A stretch of 64,000 nt of DNA from Pyrococcus yayanosii CH1 (lineage in GTDB: Archaea > Methanobacteriota_B > Thermococci > Thermococcales > Thermococcaceae). The notes under the pieces are model-generated. The model worked only from the letters and a program-made list of their open reading frames with translations. It searched no databases and had not been told where the DNA came from. The stretch lies in the NCBI RefSeq assembly GCF_000215995.1, contig NC_015680.1, positions 1,178,001 to 1,242,000 on the forward strand, written 5' to 3'. This document shows, one piece after another, positions 37,309 through 48,080 of this stretch. Position 1 is the stretch's first letter; the number at the start of each line of letters is the position of its first letter. A program made the position numbers and the translations under genes.

Positions 37309-38527
37309 GGGCATCTACGAGTGCATCAACTGTGGGCACAGGGAAGTTCTGGAAAGAAGCGACCCCATGCTTCCAGGAGCATGCCCCAAATGCGGCGGCG
37401 ACATGATACTAGTCGGCTTCGAGGTGGAGGTAGAAGAAGGCCCTGCCGAGACGCTTGAGACAAAGCTCGGGGAATTCTATGAGCTCGGCGGGTTACTGGA
37501 GAGCCAGAACAATGTTTACGCCTTTGAGGTGCTTGCGATAAAGGAGGATAACTTCGAGAAGGTTCTGCGAGAACTCGAAGGGCTCGGTTACTGGGCCGCT
37601 CTCAAGAAAAGGGATGGTAAGGTCGTCCTATATGTTTTCCCGGCCCAAGAAATTGGTGGCAAGGAAAATCCCATCATCGGGGTGCTCCTATTCCTCCTCA
37701 CCCTAGCTAGCACGTTCTTCGCCGGCTATGCACTATCCTTAAACTATGTTGCAGCTCTCCGTGAGTTCGGGCTTCCAGGAATCGAAAACGTCTACCTAAA
37801 TGCCCTTGCCTTCTCCATCAGCATAATGGCCATTCTTGGAACGCACGAAATGGGGCATAAGATAGCTTCTGCCCTCCACGGTGTCAAATCCACGTTTCCC
37901 TACTTCATTCCCTTCCCATCCTTCATAGGAACGCTGGGTGCAGTGATAAGGGTTAAATCCCCAATCCCGACGCGGAACGCGGCAGTTGACCTCGGGGCCA
38001 GCGGGCCGATAGCCGGGCTCCTCGTGGCCATCCCAGTAACCCTGATAGGTTTGAAGCTCTCCCTCCAAGTTCCCGTCGAGGCAATAACGTCTGAAAAGGG
38101 AACGATTATCTTCGGAAACAGCATCCTCTTCATGCTCCTGATGAAAGCTACTCTCGATGTACCTCAGGGGTATGGCTTGATACTTCACCCCGTTGCCATA
38201 GCCGGATGGGTGGGGATATTTGTAACTTTCCTGAACTTAATTCCGGCAGCTCAGCTCGACGGAGGCCACATAGCTAGGGCTTTCCTTCCCGAAAAGGCCC
38301 ACAGGGGACTAACATATGCCATAGCCATCGGCACGCTCTTCCTCAGTTACTTCTGGCCGGGATGGCTTCTCTGGGGCCTACTCATCCTCTTCATGGGAAG
38401 GGTCGGAAACCCTGGTGCTCTCGACGAGGTTTCCCCTCTGACGCTAGGAAGGAAGATCCTAGCAATTATTGTTACCGTTATATTCATCGCGTCCGCCATA
38501 CCAATTCCTTTCTCCTTCATTGACTGA
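37301..38527 (+). CDS. Zinc-finger-fused site-2 protease (M50 family)
   Basis: 408 residues. An N-terminal rubredoxin-like zinc knuckle (YECINCGHREVL, ACPKCGGDMIL) precedes a soluble domain, then about seven membrane spans. The metalloprotease motif is ILGTHEMGHKIAS (HExxH), and the third ligand is in LIPAAQLDGGHIARAF. It cuts substrates inside the membrane. It starts with TTG at 37301, which has GGTGGAGGT upstream and overlaps the AcnX small subunit. Why it is in an operon with AcnX is unknown. Confidence 0.9.
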   Translation: MTKGIYECINCGHREVLERSDPMLPGACPKCGGDMILVGFEVEVEEGPAETLETKLGEFYELGGLLESQNNVYAFEVLAIKEDNFEKVLRELEGLGYWAALKKRDGKVVLYVFPAQEIGGKENPIIGVLLFLLTLASTFFAGYALSLNYVAALREFGLPGIENVYLNALAFSISIMAILGTHEMGHKIASALHGVKSTFPYFIPFPSFIGTLGAVIRVKSPIPTRNAAVDLGASGPIAGLLVAIPVTLIGLKLSLQVPVEAITSEKGTIIFGNSILFMLLMKATLDVPQGYGLILHPVAIAGWVGIFVTFLNLIPAAQLDGGHIARAFLPEKAHRGLTYAIAIGTLFLSYFWPGWLLWGLLILFMGRVGNPGALDEVSPLTLGRKILAIIVTVIFIASAIPIPFSFID

Positions 38528-38594
38528 TTTCGAAACATTTTTATTCTTTAACTTCGGAATTTTACATAAAAGTTACAAATCAGGAGGGGACTGT

Positions 38595-39314
38595 ATGCGA
38601 ATAGAGATAAAGCTACTGCCGCTAAAGGAGCAGGCAGTGCTACCCTTTAATTATAATTACGAGGTTTATTTTCAGCTTGTGGAAAAGGTTAGGACGATAG
38701 AACCGGACGTTGCCGAGCTTATGAGCTCCTCCAGAGACTTGTGGACGTTTTCTCGCATCATCGTGCGAAATAGGAGGGTGATCCCGGATAGGGGTATCGA
38801 GATACTTTCCGACGATGTTTCCCTATATATATCATCTTCGAACGAAGACATCATAAGGGCCATTGCTGAAGCCGTCGAGAAGAGTCCCGAGATTCATGTA
38901 GGAAACATTACTTTCCTCGTCAGCAAGGTTCGGGTTCTGAAGATGCCCAAGATAGGGAAGGAGAACACATTCTCGACACTCAGCCCCATAGTTGTGAGGA
39001 CGGTCAAGTTCGATGAGGGCAGGCTCAAACACTGGGACCTTTATCCCCACGATGAGCTCTTTATAGACAAGCTCCGAAAAACCATGCTCCTTCGCTACAC
39101 GGAAATAAATGGTCATATGCCCGAGGACAAGGACTTCAAAATCGAGACCATAAGGTTCAAACCTACGAGACTCATGGTAGGCGGCTCCTATGTCAGGGGA
39201 TCTCTCATGGTCTTCCGCTATATAGGCTCTCGAGAAATTGCTGAGTTCGCCTACGACAACGGCTTTGGAGAGAAGACTCGATTTGGCTTTGGCATGGTCA
39301 AGCTAATAGAATGA
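38595..39314 (+). CDS. cas6: Cas6 family CRISPR RNA-binding protein, probably non-catalytic
   Basis: 239 residues with the Cas6 double ferredoxin fold. The start is MRIEIKLLPLKEQ and the C-terminal glycine loop is GFGEKTRFGFGMVKLI. Cas6 cuts CRISPR transcripts within each repeat. In P. furiosus Cas6 the active residues are Tyr31, His46 and Lys52. Here the same zone reads EPDVAELMSSSRDLW, and there is no His in the first 90 residues. It therefore looks like the non-catalytic Cas6 homologue described from P. horikoshii. The ATG at 38595 has GGAGGGGA. No other cas gene is nearby. Confidence 0.88.
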   Translation: MRIEIKLLPLKEQAVLPFNYNYEVYFQLVEKVRTIEPDVAELMSSSRDLWTFSRIIVRNRRVIPDRGIEILSDDVSLYISSSNEDIIRAIAEAVEKSPEIHVGNITFLVSKVRVLKMPKIGKENTFSTLSPIVVRTVKFDEGRLKHWDLYPHDELFIDKLRKTMLLRYTEINGHMPEDKDFKIETIRFKPTRLMVGGSYVRGSLMVFRYIGSREIAEFAYDNGFGEKTRFGFGMVKLIE

Positions 39315-40179
39315 CTATGATTGCTATGAGTCCTTCTATAAGCCACACGAGGGCCACCAGTCGGGGCTCCGTGAGCCTAAAGGTTCTCATTAAGAAGCCA
39401 AGGAAAGATAAGTATGGAGGAGCCTCCAGAGTGCCATCCGGCCTGATTCTCGCCCCACCCATCTTCTTTCCAGAAAATTTAACCCTCAGCTTAAGGAGGA
39501 AGTCAAGGGCGTGAGGTATAAGGAGGACTGCCCCCCAAAACTCAGCACCACCGAGGACGGCGACCAGCCCAAAGAGGGCTCCGAGGGAGAGAGTGCCTGT
39601 ATCTCCAGGGAACACCCTTGCAGGGTAGCGGTTCCAGAGCAGGAAGCCAAGAGATGTTGAAAGACCAAGAAGAGCAAGAGAGCGGGCAGCTCCGCCAGTT
39701 ATCAAGGCCAGGGCCGCGAACATTATTGCCGAGGTGCCCGCCTCAAGCCCGTTGAAGCCCGCCAGCATGTTTACTAAGTTGGCAGAGGCCGTGACGTAGA
39801 GTACCGCGACGAGACCCATCAAGGGGCCGAGCTGAACCTCCAGGCCAGGGAAGTGCAGGACCTCGCTGGGGGGTCGGAGGAGGAGAGGCAGAGAGGCAAA
39901 GAGGGAGAGGGCCACTTTGTGTGACTGTCTGAGGGCTGTAAGGTCGTCAAGAACGCCGATGAGTCCAAAGAGTAGATAGATTATCAGGGAAAGCTCTTCA
40001 ACTCCCGCAATGAGCCCGGCGATACCAACGGATAGGAGCATGGCCAAACCGCCCATCTCGGGAACCTCAGGTTTCCCGGGCTTGTGGATGTCCCTACCAA
40101 CTATCCCCGCTTTCCCCATCAGGTGGGCGATGTAGGGGGTTATAAGAACCGTCAGGGGGAATGCAAGGAGCTCCTTCAC
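39298..40179 (-). CDS. WecA/MraY-like glycosyl-1-phosphate transferase
   Basis: 293-residue enzyme with about nine or ten spans that transfers a sugar-1-phosphate to dolichyl phosphate, probably the first step of N-glycan or surface polymer assembly (AglH/GPT-like). Signature loops are KPEVPEMGGLAML, FGLIGVLDDLTALRQSHK (the DD motif), LVNMLAGFNGLEAGTSAIM and FPGDTGTLSLGALFG. It begins with GTG overlapping the stop of the HD gene and converges with cas6. Confidence 0.9.
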   Translation of the reverse strand: MKELLAFPLTVLITPYIAHLMGKAGIVGRDIHKPGKPEVPEMGGLAMLLSVGIAGLIAGVEELSLIIYLLFGLIGVLDDLTALRQSHKVALSLFASLPLLLRPPSEVLHFPGLEVQLGPLMGLVAVLYVTASANLVNMLAGFNGLEAGTSAIMFAALALITGGAARSLALLGLSTSLGFLLWNRYPARVFPGDTGTLSLGALFGLVAVLGGAEFWGAVLLIPHALDFLLKLRVKFSGKKMGGARIRPDGTLEAPPYLSFLGFLMRTFRLTEPRLVALVWLIEGLIAIIVILLA

Positions 40180-40703
40180 ACCTTCCTCCTCCTCGCAAGT
40201 TCCTCAACCAAATCCCTGAAGTACCTATAAAATTCGCTTCTTCTCAGGTGGTCGAGGGCCCTCCAGAACTCATTCAGGTTCCGGTGGCCAGCCCGCTCGT
40301 ATTCGTAAGTCTGGACGAGCATTTCCAGTTTGTCGGCGAACTTTACAAGCCTACCCTCGAGCGTCCTGCCTTCGGCGTAGTCCTCGAAGAGCTCCAAATA
40401 GTCAGGCAACATTTCACGGAAGGCCCTCCTCTCGGCAACATCCTTATCGAAGTAGGCCTGAGCCGTCAGGGGGATGTCCGTCAGTCTGGCCTCGGCGACA
40501 TCATGGATTATGGCTATCTTAAGGGCCCTCTCGACGTCCACGGGGATACCCCTCCTCTTCAGCTCGTCCGCGAGCAACATTGTTACAAAGGTCACCCTGA
40601 ACGAGTGCTCCGCTATGCTCTCCGGGTTTGAAACTCCTCTAAGAAGCCATCCTGTTCTTGGCAACGTCTTCAGCCTTCCCACCTCTATTATCAAGTCCAG
40701 CAT
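40176..40703 (-). CDS. HD-domain phosphohydrolase (YfbR-like 5'-nucleotidase)
   Basis: About 175 residues. The HD metal motif is in SIAEHSFRVTFVTMLLADEL and ALKIAIIHDVAEARLTDIP (His-Asp pair), and the C-terminal Asp in ADKLEMLVQTYEYE completes the site. Such enzymes dephosphorylate deoxynucleoside monophosphates. I prefer the ATG at 40703 (GGAGTG upstream); a GTG at 40709 overlaps the previous stop. It lies between the OB-fold gene and the WecA-like gene, all overlapping. Confidence 0.88.
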   Translation of the reverse strand: MLDLIIEVGRLKTLPRTGWLLRGVSNPESIAEHSFRVTFVTMLLADELKRRGIPVDVERALKIAIIHDVAEARLTDIPLTAQAYFDKDVAERRAFREMLPDYLELFEDYAEGRTLEGRLVKFADKLEMLVQTYEYERAGHRNLNEFWRALDHLRRSEFYRYFRDLVEELARRRKV

Positions 40704-40705
40704 GC

Positions 40706-41017
40706 TCACTCCTCCGTCACGTATATGGCCCCTTCCGTCTCTATGGCTTTCGCAATTATAGCGTCCCCGACGAAGCGACCGTAAACTTTCACCCTCTCAC
40801 CCATCCTGATGAAGGGAGTGCCTGAAAACTCTACCCTAAAACCCCCAAGCCTAAAGGTCGTCCTGTAGCTGGGAAGCTCCATCGGGAGGAACTCCACGAT
40901 GGGCTTGTCCTCGACCTCCCCTTCAAGAACCACGTTCTTTCCCCTGAAGCCGCCCGCCCTTAGGTCCTCAGATGTGACGATATAATAATAATGATGACCA
41001 AGCTTGACCCTCTTCAT
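40706..41017 (-). CDS. OB-fold-like small protein, unknown
   Basis: About 103 residues with strand-rich text (GKNVVLEGEVEDKPIVEFLP, FRMGERVKVYGRFVGDAIIA) that looks like an OB fold, so it may bind nucleic acid. No specific family is recognised. I chose the ATG at 41017, preceded by GGTGGAG; GTG at 41026 is the alternative. It is the first gene of an operon with the HD phosphohydrolase. Confidence 0.7.
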   Translation of the reverse strand: MKRVKLGHHYYYIVTSEDLRAGGFRGKNVVLEGEVEDKPIVEFLPMELPSYRTTFRLGGFRVEFSGTPFIRMGERVKVYGRFVGDAIIAKAIETEGAIYVTEE

Positions 41018-41077
41018 GGACTCCACCGGCCCAATCCCTTTATATCCAAAGACCTAACACCAATATCGGGTGAGAGG

Positions 41078-41638
41078 ATGATAAAGGTTGCGATTATTGG
41101 GGCCGAGAACGTGGGCAAGTCAACGCTCATGAACGCCCTCCTGGGTGAGAAGATTTCGGAGGTCTCAGAGGTTCCCGGGACGACGAAGGGAATCATAAAG
41201 AGGGCCTTTGGAAAGGTGAAGATACCTAAGACAATGAAAAATCCGATTGGTGGCGTCGATGAGCTCCTCCTAATAGACACGGCGGGCCTATTTGATCCCG
41301 AGATGGAGCTGAGAGGGAAAGTGCTCAGCGAGGAGAAGTTCAAAGCCCTCCTGGAAGAAATCCAAGGGGCGGATATCGTAATCCACATGATAGACGCCAC
41401 AAAGGGTCTTCACAGGGGAATGGAGAAGCTCCACTACCTGCTGAAGTTCCGGTACGAGAAGCCCATAATCGTCGTGATAAACAAGATAGACCTCGTGCCA
41501 AGGGAGAAGGCTGAGGAGCTCAGACTCATCGTGAGAAAAAGGCTTGAACAAGAGCCGATACTCCTTTCGCTGGTCACGATGGAGGGCTTCGACGAGCTCC
41601 TCAGGGCGCTTGGCCACTACGCTCAGTACGCGAAGTAA
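41078..41638 (+). CDS. Small Era/Der-like GTPase
   Basis: 186 residues. The G1 loop is IGAENVGKSTLMNALLG, the G2 Thr is in VPGTTKGIIKRAFG, G3 is LLIDTAGLFD and G4 is VVINKIDLVP. It resembles bacterial Era/Der, but no KH domain is present, so a role in ribosome assembly is possible and unproven. I chose the ATG at 41078 with GGGTGAGAGG before it. It has a TATA-like TTTATATCC at 41039-41047. It is 19 nt from pcm. Confidence 0.88.
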   Translation: MIKVAIIGAENVGKSTLMNALLGEKISEVSEVPGTTKGIIKRAFGKVKIPKTMKNPIGGVDELLLIDTAGLFDPEMELRGKVLSEEKFKALLEEIQGADIVIHMIDATKGLHRGMEKLHYLLKFRYEKPIIVVINKIDLVPREKAEELRLIVRKRLEQEPILLSLVTMEGFDELLRALGHYAQYAK

Positions 41639-41651
41639 GGGAGGGTGGTAG

Positions 41652-42928
<1,277 letters not shown>

Positions 42929-42937
42929 ACACCCTAG

Positions 42938-43624
<687 letters not shown>

Positions 43625-43654
43625 GCCGCTTCTTTTCAAAAAAATTTTGGAATA

Positions 43655-44662
43655 TCAAAGCTCAACCTTGACGGCCCTTCCAGTTCTAGAGGACTCATAA
43701 GCAGCGAGAACGACGGCCAAGTTCTTCAGAGCGTCCTCTCCCGTTATGGGGGGCTTCTCGTCGCGGATTATGGCATCAACGAAGGACTCAACTATGCCGC
43801 TCACGTCGGGCCTCTCCCAGTATATCTTCTCGGTTTTGTCCTGATAGACTGTGAAGTCGGGATAGGCCGTCCTCACGTCCAAGAAGCCCTCGCTACCCAC
43901 AATGTAGTACTTTATCTCGAGGCCGTAGGGGTAGCCTTTCGGATTAGCCCAGCCCGCCGTCAGGAGGGCCACAACACCGTTCTTAAACTCTATCAGGGCA
44001 GTTCCTATGTCGTCCACCGGGAACCCCCATATCTTGGCTCCTATGTCCGCGAAGACCTTCACGGGCTCGCTGTTAGTCAGCCAGAAGAGGGAGTCTATGC
44101 CATGAGGGGCAGTATCCATGAAGCCGCCTCCGCCCGACTTCCTCTCGTCGATGAACCAGCTCGTGTCGATACCTTCCAAGAACATCGGGGGCCTAACGTA
44201 CTCGGAAATTGTGTAAATGTACTCCAGCTCGCCTATCTCTCCCGTGTCCACCATCTCCTTGGCCTTCCTGAGCGGCACCGTGAAGCGGGGGTTGAAGGGC
44301 ACCATGAGCTTGACACCTGCCTTCTCGGCCGCTTTCACTATCTCGCGCCCGTCCTCGAGGGTTAAGGCTATGGGCTTCTCGAGGAGTATATGCTTGCCCT
44401 CCTCTGCGGCCCTTATGGCAACCTCCTTGTGTCTGTAAGTCTCGATCGCTATGTAAACGGCCTCGACATCCTCGTCCCTCAGGAGATCTTCATAGTTCTT
44501 GTAGAACCTCGCCCCGTACTTCCTCGCCTCCATCCTCGCTACGTTGGCGTTGGCCCCATCCCCCGATATCGCAACCAGCTTAGCTCTCCTGCTCGCCTTA
44601 ATCGTGGCCGCATAGCGAAGAGCATGTGGGTGTGCATAGCTTATAATGCCGAACTTCACCAT
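43655..44662 (-). CDS. Gfo/Idh/MocA family oxidoreductase
   Basis: 335 residues. The Rossmann start is VKFGIISYAHPHALRYAA, the motif EKP lies in KHILLEKPIALTLEDGREIV, and the catalytic His region is FMDTAPHGIDSLFWL. The family acts on sugars or cyclitols with NAD(P). The usual GxGxxG start is replaced by SYAHPH, so cofactor binding may be unusual. It overlaps the second Gfo/Idh gene by about 7 nt, and both converge with tpiA. Confidence 0.86.
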   Translation of the reverse strand: MVKFGIISYAHPHALRYAATIKASRRAKLVAISGDGANANVARMEARKYGARFYKNYEDLLRDEDVEAVYIAIETYRHKEVAIRAAEEGKHILLEKPIALTLEDGREIVKAAEKAGVKLMVPFNPRFTVPLRKAKEMVDTGEIGELEYIYTISEYVRPPMFLEGIDTSWFIDERKSGGGGFMDTAPHGIDSLFWLTNSEPVKVFADIGAKIWGFPVDDIGTALIEFKNGVVALLTAGWANPKGYPYGLEIKYYIVGSEGFLDVRTAYPDFTVYQDKTEKIYWERPDVSGIVESFVDAIIRDEKPPITGEDALKNLAVVLAAYESSRTGRAVKVEL

Positions 44663-45693
44663 GCTCCCACCTCCAACTCAACGGGCTCTCCCTTCCTCAT
44701 GCTCTCCTTAGCCTTCTCGGCTATGTAGAGGGCTATGAGAGCATCCTGCGCCGTGACCACTGGCTCGCGGTCATGGAGGATGCACTCGAAGAAGTGCCTA
44801 AGCTCGGCCTCAAAGGCTTCGGGGAACGTGGACAGCATCGGAGAGAAGCGCGGCATCTCAAAAGTGCTCTTGACAACTCCAACGACGGGCGTGTCGAGCG
44901 GCGTGTAGCGGATACGGCCGTTCTTGCCTATTATGTCCAGGTGGTGGTAGAAGACGCCATACTTGGCCGGATAGGGATAGCTCCAGCTAACCTCGGCTAT
45001 GCCTGTTCTACCGCCCTCGAACTTTATGAACATGACGACGTGATCATACGTGCCGTTAACCCTTGCCTCCCCCCTTATGGCTTTGCCAATGGCAAACACC
45101 TCTACGGGCTCGCCCTCGAAGAACCATCTTAGGAAGTCTGTCACGTGAACGCCGAGATCAAGGGCTACGCCTCCACTTTTGCTTTCATCCCAATACCAGT
45201 AATCGGCCGGGAACGGCAGGTGCTGAACCTCCGTCTTCCTTATCTGCATCGGCAGGATGTTCCTGCTCTTGATAACCTCCTTTATCTGAATCCACCGCTT
45301 GTCGAATCTCCTCACGTGGCCAACGAAGAGCTTCAAGCCCTCTTTTTCCGCCGTCTTTATCATTTCCTTGGCTTCTTCCGTCGTCAGGGCAATCGGCTTC
45401 TCCACTATTACGTGCTTTCCAGCTTTGAGTGCCTCTATCGCTATCTCGGCATGCGTGTATGTGGGGGTTAGCACTTCAACAACGTCGAGGTCAAGACTCA
45501 AGAACTCGTCGAGATTCGTGTAAGCTTTAGCGTTGAGATCCTTAGCCGCTTTCCTGGCGGCTTCCTCACTTACGTCCATGACCGCCACTACCTTAATGCT
45601 CCTGATCGCCTTCAGGGCCGGCTTATGGGCCAGGTTGAATATGTTGCCGCATCCCACGACGCCGACCTTGAGCCTCTCCACCACCGGCCCCAC
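44656..45693 (-). CDS. Gfo/Idh/MocA family oxidoreductase (second copy)
   Basis: 345 residues. The NAD-binding motif is VGVVGCGNIFNLAHKPAL, the EKP motif is in KHVIVEKPIALTTEEAKEMI, and the catalytic region is GVALDLGVHVTDFLRWFF. It is a distinct member from the protein at 43655. The start may be the GTG at 45693 or nearer GTGs at 45684/45681; the site GGTGGTG favours the later ones. A TATA-like TTTTTTAAGG lies upstream. With the partner gene and the divergent GT81-like gene it may make or use a sugar acid or inositol compound. Confidence 0.86.
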   Translation of the reverse strand: MGPVVERLKVGVVGCGNIFNLAHKPALKAIRSIKVVAVMDVSEEAARKAAKDLNAKAYTNLDEFLSLDLDVVEVLTPTYTHAEIAIEALKAGKHVIVEKPIALTTEEAKEMIKTAEKEGLKLFVGHVRRFDKRWIQIKEVIKSRNILPMQIRKTEVQHLPFPADYWYWDESKSGGVALDLGVHVTDFLRWFFEGEPVEVFAIGKAIRGEARVNGTYDHVVMFIKFEGGRTGIAEVSWSYPYPAKYGVFYHHLDIIGKNGRIRYTPLDTPVVGVVKSTFEMPRFSPMLSTFPEAFEAELRHFFECILHDREPVVTAQDALIALYIAEKAKESMRKGEPVELEVGAW

Positions 45694-45760
45694 CCCTGTT
45701 GATATTTTAGTTACTAAACCTTAAAAAACCTAACGCGAACCATAGACTGGGGGATGGAAA

Positions 45761-46903
45761 ATGAAGGTCGTGGTTGGTATCCCGAGCTATAACAACGCTG
45801 ACACGATAGGGTTCGTCGTGAAGCAGGCCGCAGAGGGCCTGAAGAAGTACTTTGGTGGCGGAATAATAGTGAACGCCGACGGGGGGAGCGCGGACGGAAC
45901 GAGAGATGTTGTCATGAGGACAGAGGTGCCTGAGGGTATCGAAGTTTACAGCTTCGTCTATAAATGGCCTATCCCAGGGAAGGGTAGCGCGATGAAGGAG
46001 ATAATGGAGTTCGCCAGGGCCAGGGATGCAGATGCGGTTGTCTTCGTCGACAGCGATCTTAGGAGCATAACACCCGAGTGGATTTACAGGTTTGCCAAGC
46101 CCGTTGAGGAGGGCTACGACTTCGTGGCGCCCCTCTACATAAGGCATAAATGGGACGGAACGATAACCAACAACATAGCTTACCCAATGACCGCTTCCCT
46201 TTATGGCTTGGACGTGAGGCAACCCATAGGTGGAGACTTCGGCGTGAGTGCGAGGGCCATCGACGTTTACCTTGAAGACGAGGCCCTCTGGAAAACGGAC
46301 GTCGCGAGGTTCGGCGTCGACATATTTCTAACGACGACGGCGATAGCAAGGAAACTCAAGCTCGTTCAGGTAAGCCTTGGCATGAAGATACACAACCCCA
46401 AGGATCCGGCCGCATCCCTCGGCCCCATGTTCAACCAAGTTGTTGGGACGTTGTTCATGCTCATGAGGCGCTACGAGGATATCTGGAGGCCAGTAAAAGA
46501 GATAAGGCCTGTGGAGACGTGGGGAGAACCCGTTGAGGGCGAGCCGGAACCTGTGAAGGTCTCCCTCGACCTCCTCAAGGAAAGGGCCAGGGAGCTCTTC
46601 GCCAAGGAGGAGGAGACGCTCAGGGAAGTCCTGGCCAAGGAGACCTTTGAATGCGTCAAGAAGGCCCTGGAAACCTTTGAGTTCCCGGACGAGTTATGGG
46701 CAAGAGTCCTCTACGACGGGGCGGTGGCCTATAAGAGGGGCCTGCTGAAGAACGCCGAGCCCCTGATACCGCTATACTTTGCCAAAACGGCGGACTTCGT
46801 CATCAGGACAATGGAGATGAGCACGATGGAAGCTGAAAAACTTGTCAGGGAAAGGGCTAGGGTATTCTTGAGGGAGAAGCCCTACCTGGTAGAGAGGTGG
46901 TAG
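45761..46903 (+). CDS. GT81-like glycosyltransferase (glucosyl-3-phosphoglycerate synthase type)
   Basis: 380 residues. The GT-A domain has IPSYNNADTIGFVVKQAAEG, NADGGSADGTRD, GKGSAMKEIMEF, the metal motif VVFVDSDLRSITPEWI and the later QPIGGDFGVSARAIDV. This layout recalls GpgS enzymes that make glucosyl-3-phosphoglycerate, a precursor of compatible solutes. The last 130 residues are helical and of unknown use. It starts with ATG near a GGGGGATGG site. It is divergent from the two Gfo/Idh genes. The exact substrate is not known. Confidence 0.8.
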   Translation: MKVVVGIPSYNNADTIGFVVKQAAEGLKKYFGGGIIVNADGGSADGTRDVVMRTEVPEGIEVYSFVYKWPIPGKGSAMKEIMEFARARDADAVVFVDSDLRSITPEWIYRFAKPVEEGYDFVAPLYIRHKWDGTITNNIAYPMTASLYGLDVRQPIGGDFGVSARAIDVYLEDEALWKTDVARFGVDIFLTTTAIARKLKLVQVSLGMKIHNPKDPAASLGPMFNQVVGTLFMLMRRYEDIWRPVKEIRPVETWGEPVEGEPEPVKVSLDLLKERARELFAKEEETLREVLAKETFECVKKALETFEFPDELWARVLYDGAVAYKRGLLKNAEPLIPLYFAKTADFVIRTMEMSTMEAEKLVRERARVFLREKPYLVERW

Positions 46904-46906
46904 CCC

Positions 46907-47512
46907 TCAGACGATTTTCAGAACCTCTCTGACGTCCTTCTTCCTCCCCCTGGGCTTCACATCTCCCTTAGGATATCCGAGGCTTATGAGGCCTACTAGG
47001 CAGTATTCATCTCCGAGGCCAGCCATTTTCCTGAGTTCCTCCTCAATGTGCTCGAAGCAAGCAACCCCTATGTAGCAGGTTCCCAGTCCAAGCTCGACAG
47101 CCTTCAGCATAAGGTTCTCGATGGCCATTGCCGCGCTCTCGAGGGCCCAGTATAATTCGAGGTGACTATACCTCTCATCCTGAAGGGCCTTGACGTTCTT
47201 GTTCACGAAGACACCGAGATACAGAGGAGCCCTATACATGCCCTCCTCAAACCTCTTCTGAAGCTTCTGCATCTTCTCTTCTGGAAGACCCCTTTTCCTG
47301 AAGTACTCAATGTGGCCCTGCTTTATGAGTTCGTAAACCTTTTCCCTGACATCCCTGCTCTTGTAGGCCACAAATAGCCAGTTTTCCAAGCCGCTCGCGG
47401 TCGGAGCTCTTATGGCCGCCCTTATCAGCTCTTCAAGAATTTCATCATCGACTTCCCTGTCCTCATAAAACCTCACGGACGTCCTCTTAGTTATCGCCTC
47501 ATCCAGCTCCAT
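46907..47512 (-). CDS. Nitroreductase-family flavoprotein
   Basis: 201 residues of the nitroreductase fold with FMN. The typical opening is MELDEAITKRTSVRFYEDRE, the FMN motif is RAAIRAPTASGLENWLFVAY, and the late motif is LGLGTCYIGVACFEHIEEEL and LISLGYPKGDVKPRGRK. The substrate could be a quinone or a nitro compound, but this is unknown. I chose the ATG at 47512, with GGTGAT upstream; the frame stays open to 47596 without a site. Confidence 0.9.
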   Translation of the reverse strand: MELDEAITKRTSVRFYEDREVDDEILEELIRAAIRAPTASGLENWLFVAYKSRDVREKVYELIKQGHIEYFRKRGLPEEKMQKLQKRFEEGMYRAPLYLGVFVNKNVKALQDERYSHLELYWALESAAMAIENLMLKAVELGLGTCYIGVACFEHIEEELRKMAGLGDEYCLVGLISLGYPKGDVKPRGRKKDVREVLKIV

Positions 47513-47558
47513 GGGATCACCAAACACAGCTATGTCCGCACGCAATTTAACGTTTGTG

Positions 47559-48071
47559 CTAATCAAGGGCCTTGAGAAGCTCGATGAAGCCGTCAAGGTC
47601 AGTCTTCTTAAACTCCTTCTCGAACCTCAGGCCCAACTCTGCAACTTCCTCCGGCGTTATCACGAGCCCTGCCCCCTCCGCATTTACGCCAGGACAATTG
47701 GCGTCGTAGTAAAGCCACAGCTTTGCATCCCCAAGCTCTACCGGCTCCTCTCCCTCGACCCCGATGGGCTTCCTTGAGACCATAAATGGGTAGATACGGC
47801 ATATGAGAGGCCTGACTGGATGGATGGTGCACCTCCCCGTTTCAGGATTATGAAAGATGCAGCCTAAATCCCATTCCCTCACCGAAAGAACGAACCTAAC
47901 CTTCCCGCCCTCTACCGAAAGCGTGACGAAGTCTTGCAAGTCGTGGCCGGCCTTCGATATCCTCCCTATATCGGCCAGCGTCAAGTAGACGTGCCTCCCC
48001 CTGCAGCAGTCGAGGCAGAAGAGGCACTTGAAGCGAATGGGCTTTTTGAAGGGACGAGGTTTGAAGCGCAC
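47559..48071 (-). CDS. YkgJ-family Cys-rich (CxxCxxxxCC-type) protein
   Basis: 170 residues. The N-terminal Cys cluster is KCLFCLDCCRG, and a second is DLGCIFHNPETGRCTIHP followed by RPLICRIYPF. The family is thought to bind zinc or an iron-sulfur cluster; its role is unknown. It starts at a GTG with GGTGAT before it, about 10 nt after the elp3 stop, so it is in the elp3 transcript. Confidence 0.85.
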   Translation of the reverse strand: MRFKPRPFKKPIRFKCLFCLDCCRGRHVYLTLADIGRISKAGHDLQDFVTLSVEGGKVRFVLSVREWDLGCIFHNPETGRCTIHPVRPLICRIYPFMVSRKPIGVEGEEPVELGDAKLWLYYDANCPGVNAEGAGLVITPEEVAELGLRFEKEFKKTDLDGFIELLKALD

Positions 48072-48080
48072 ACTATCACC

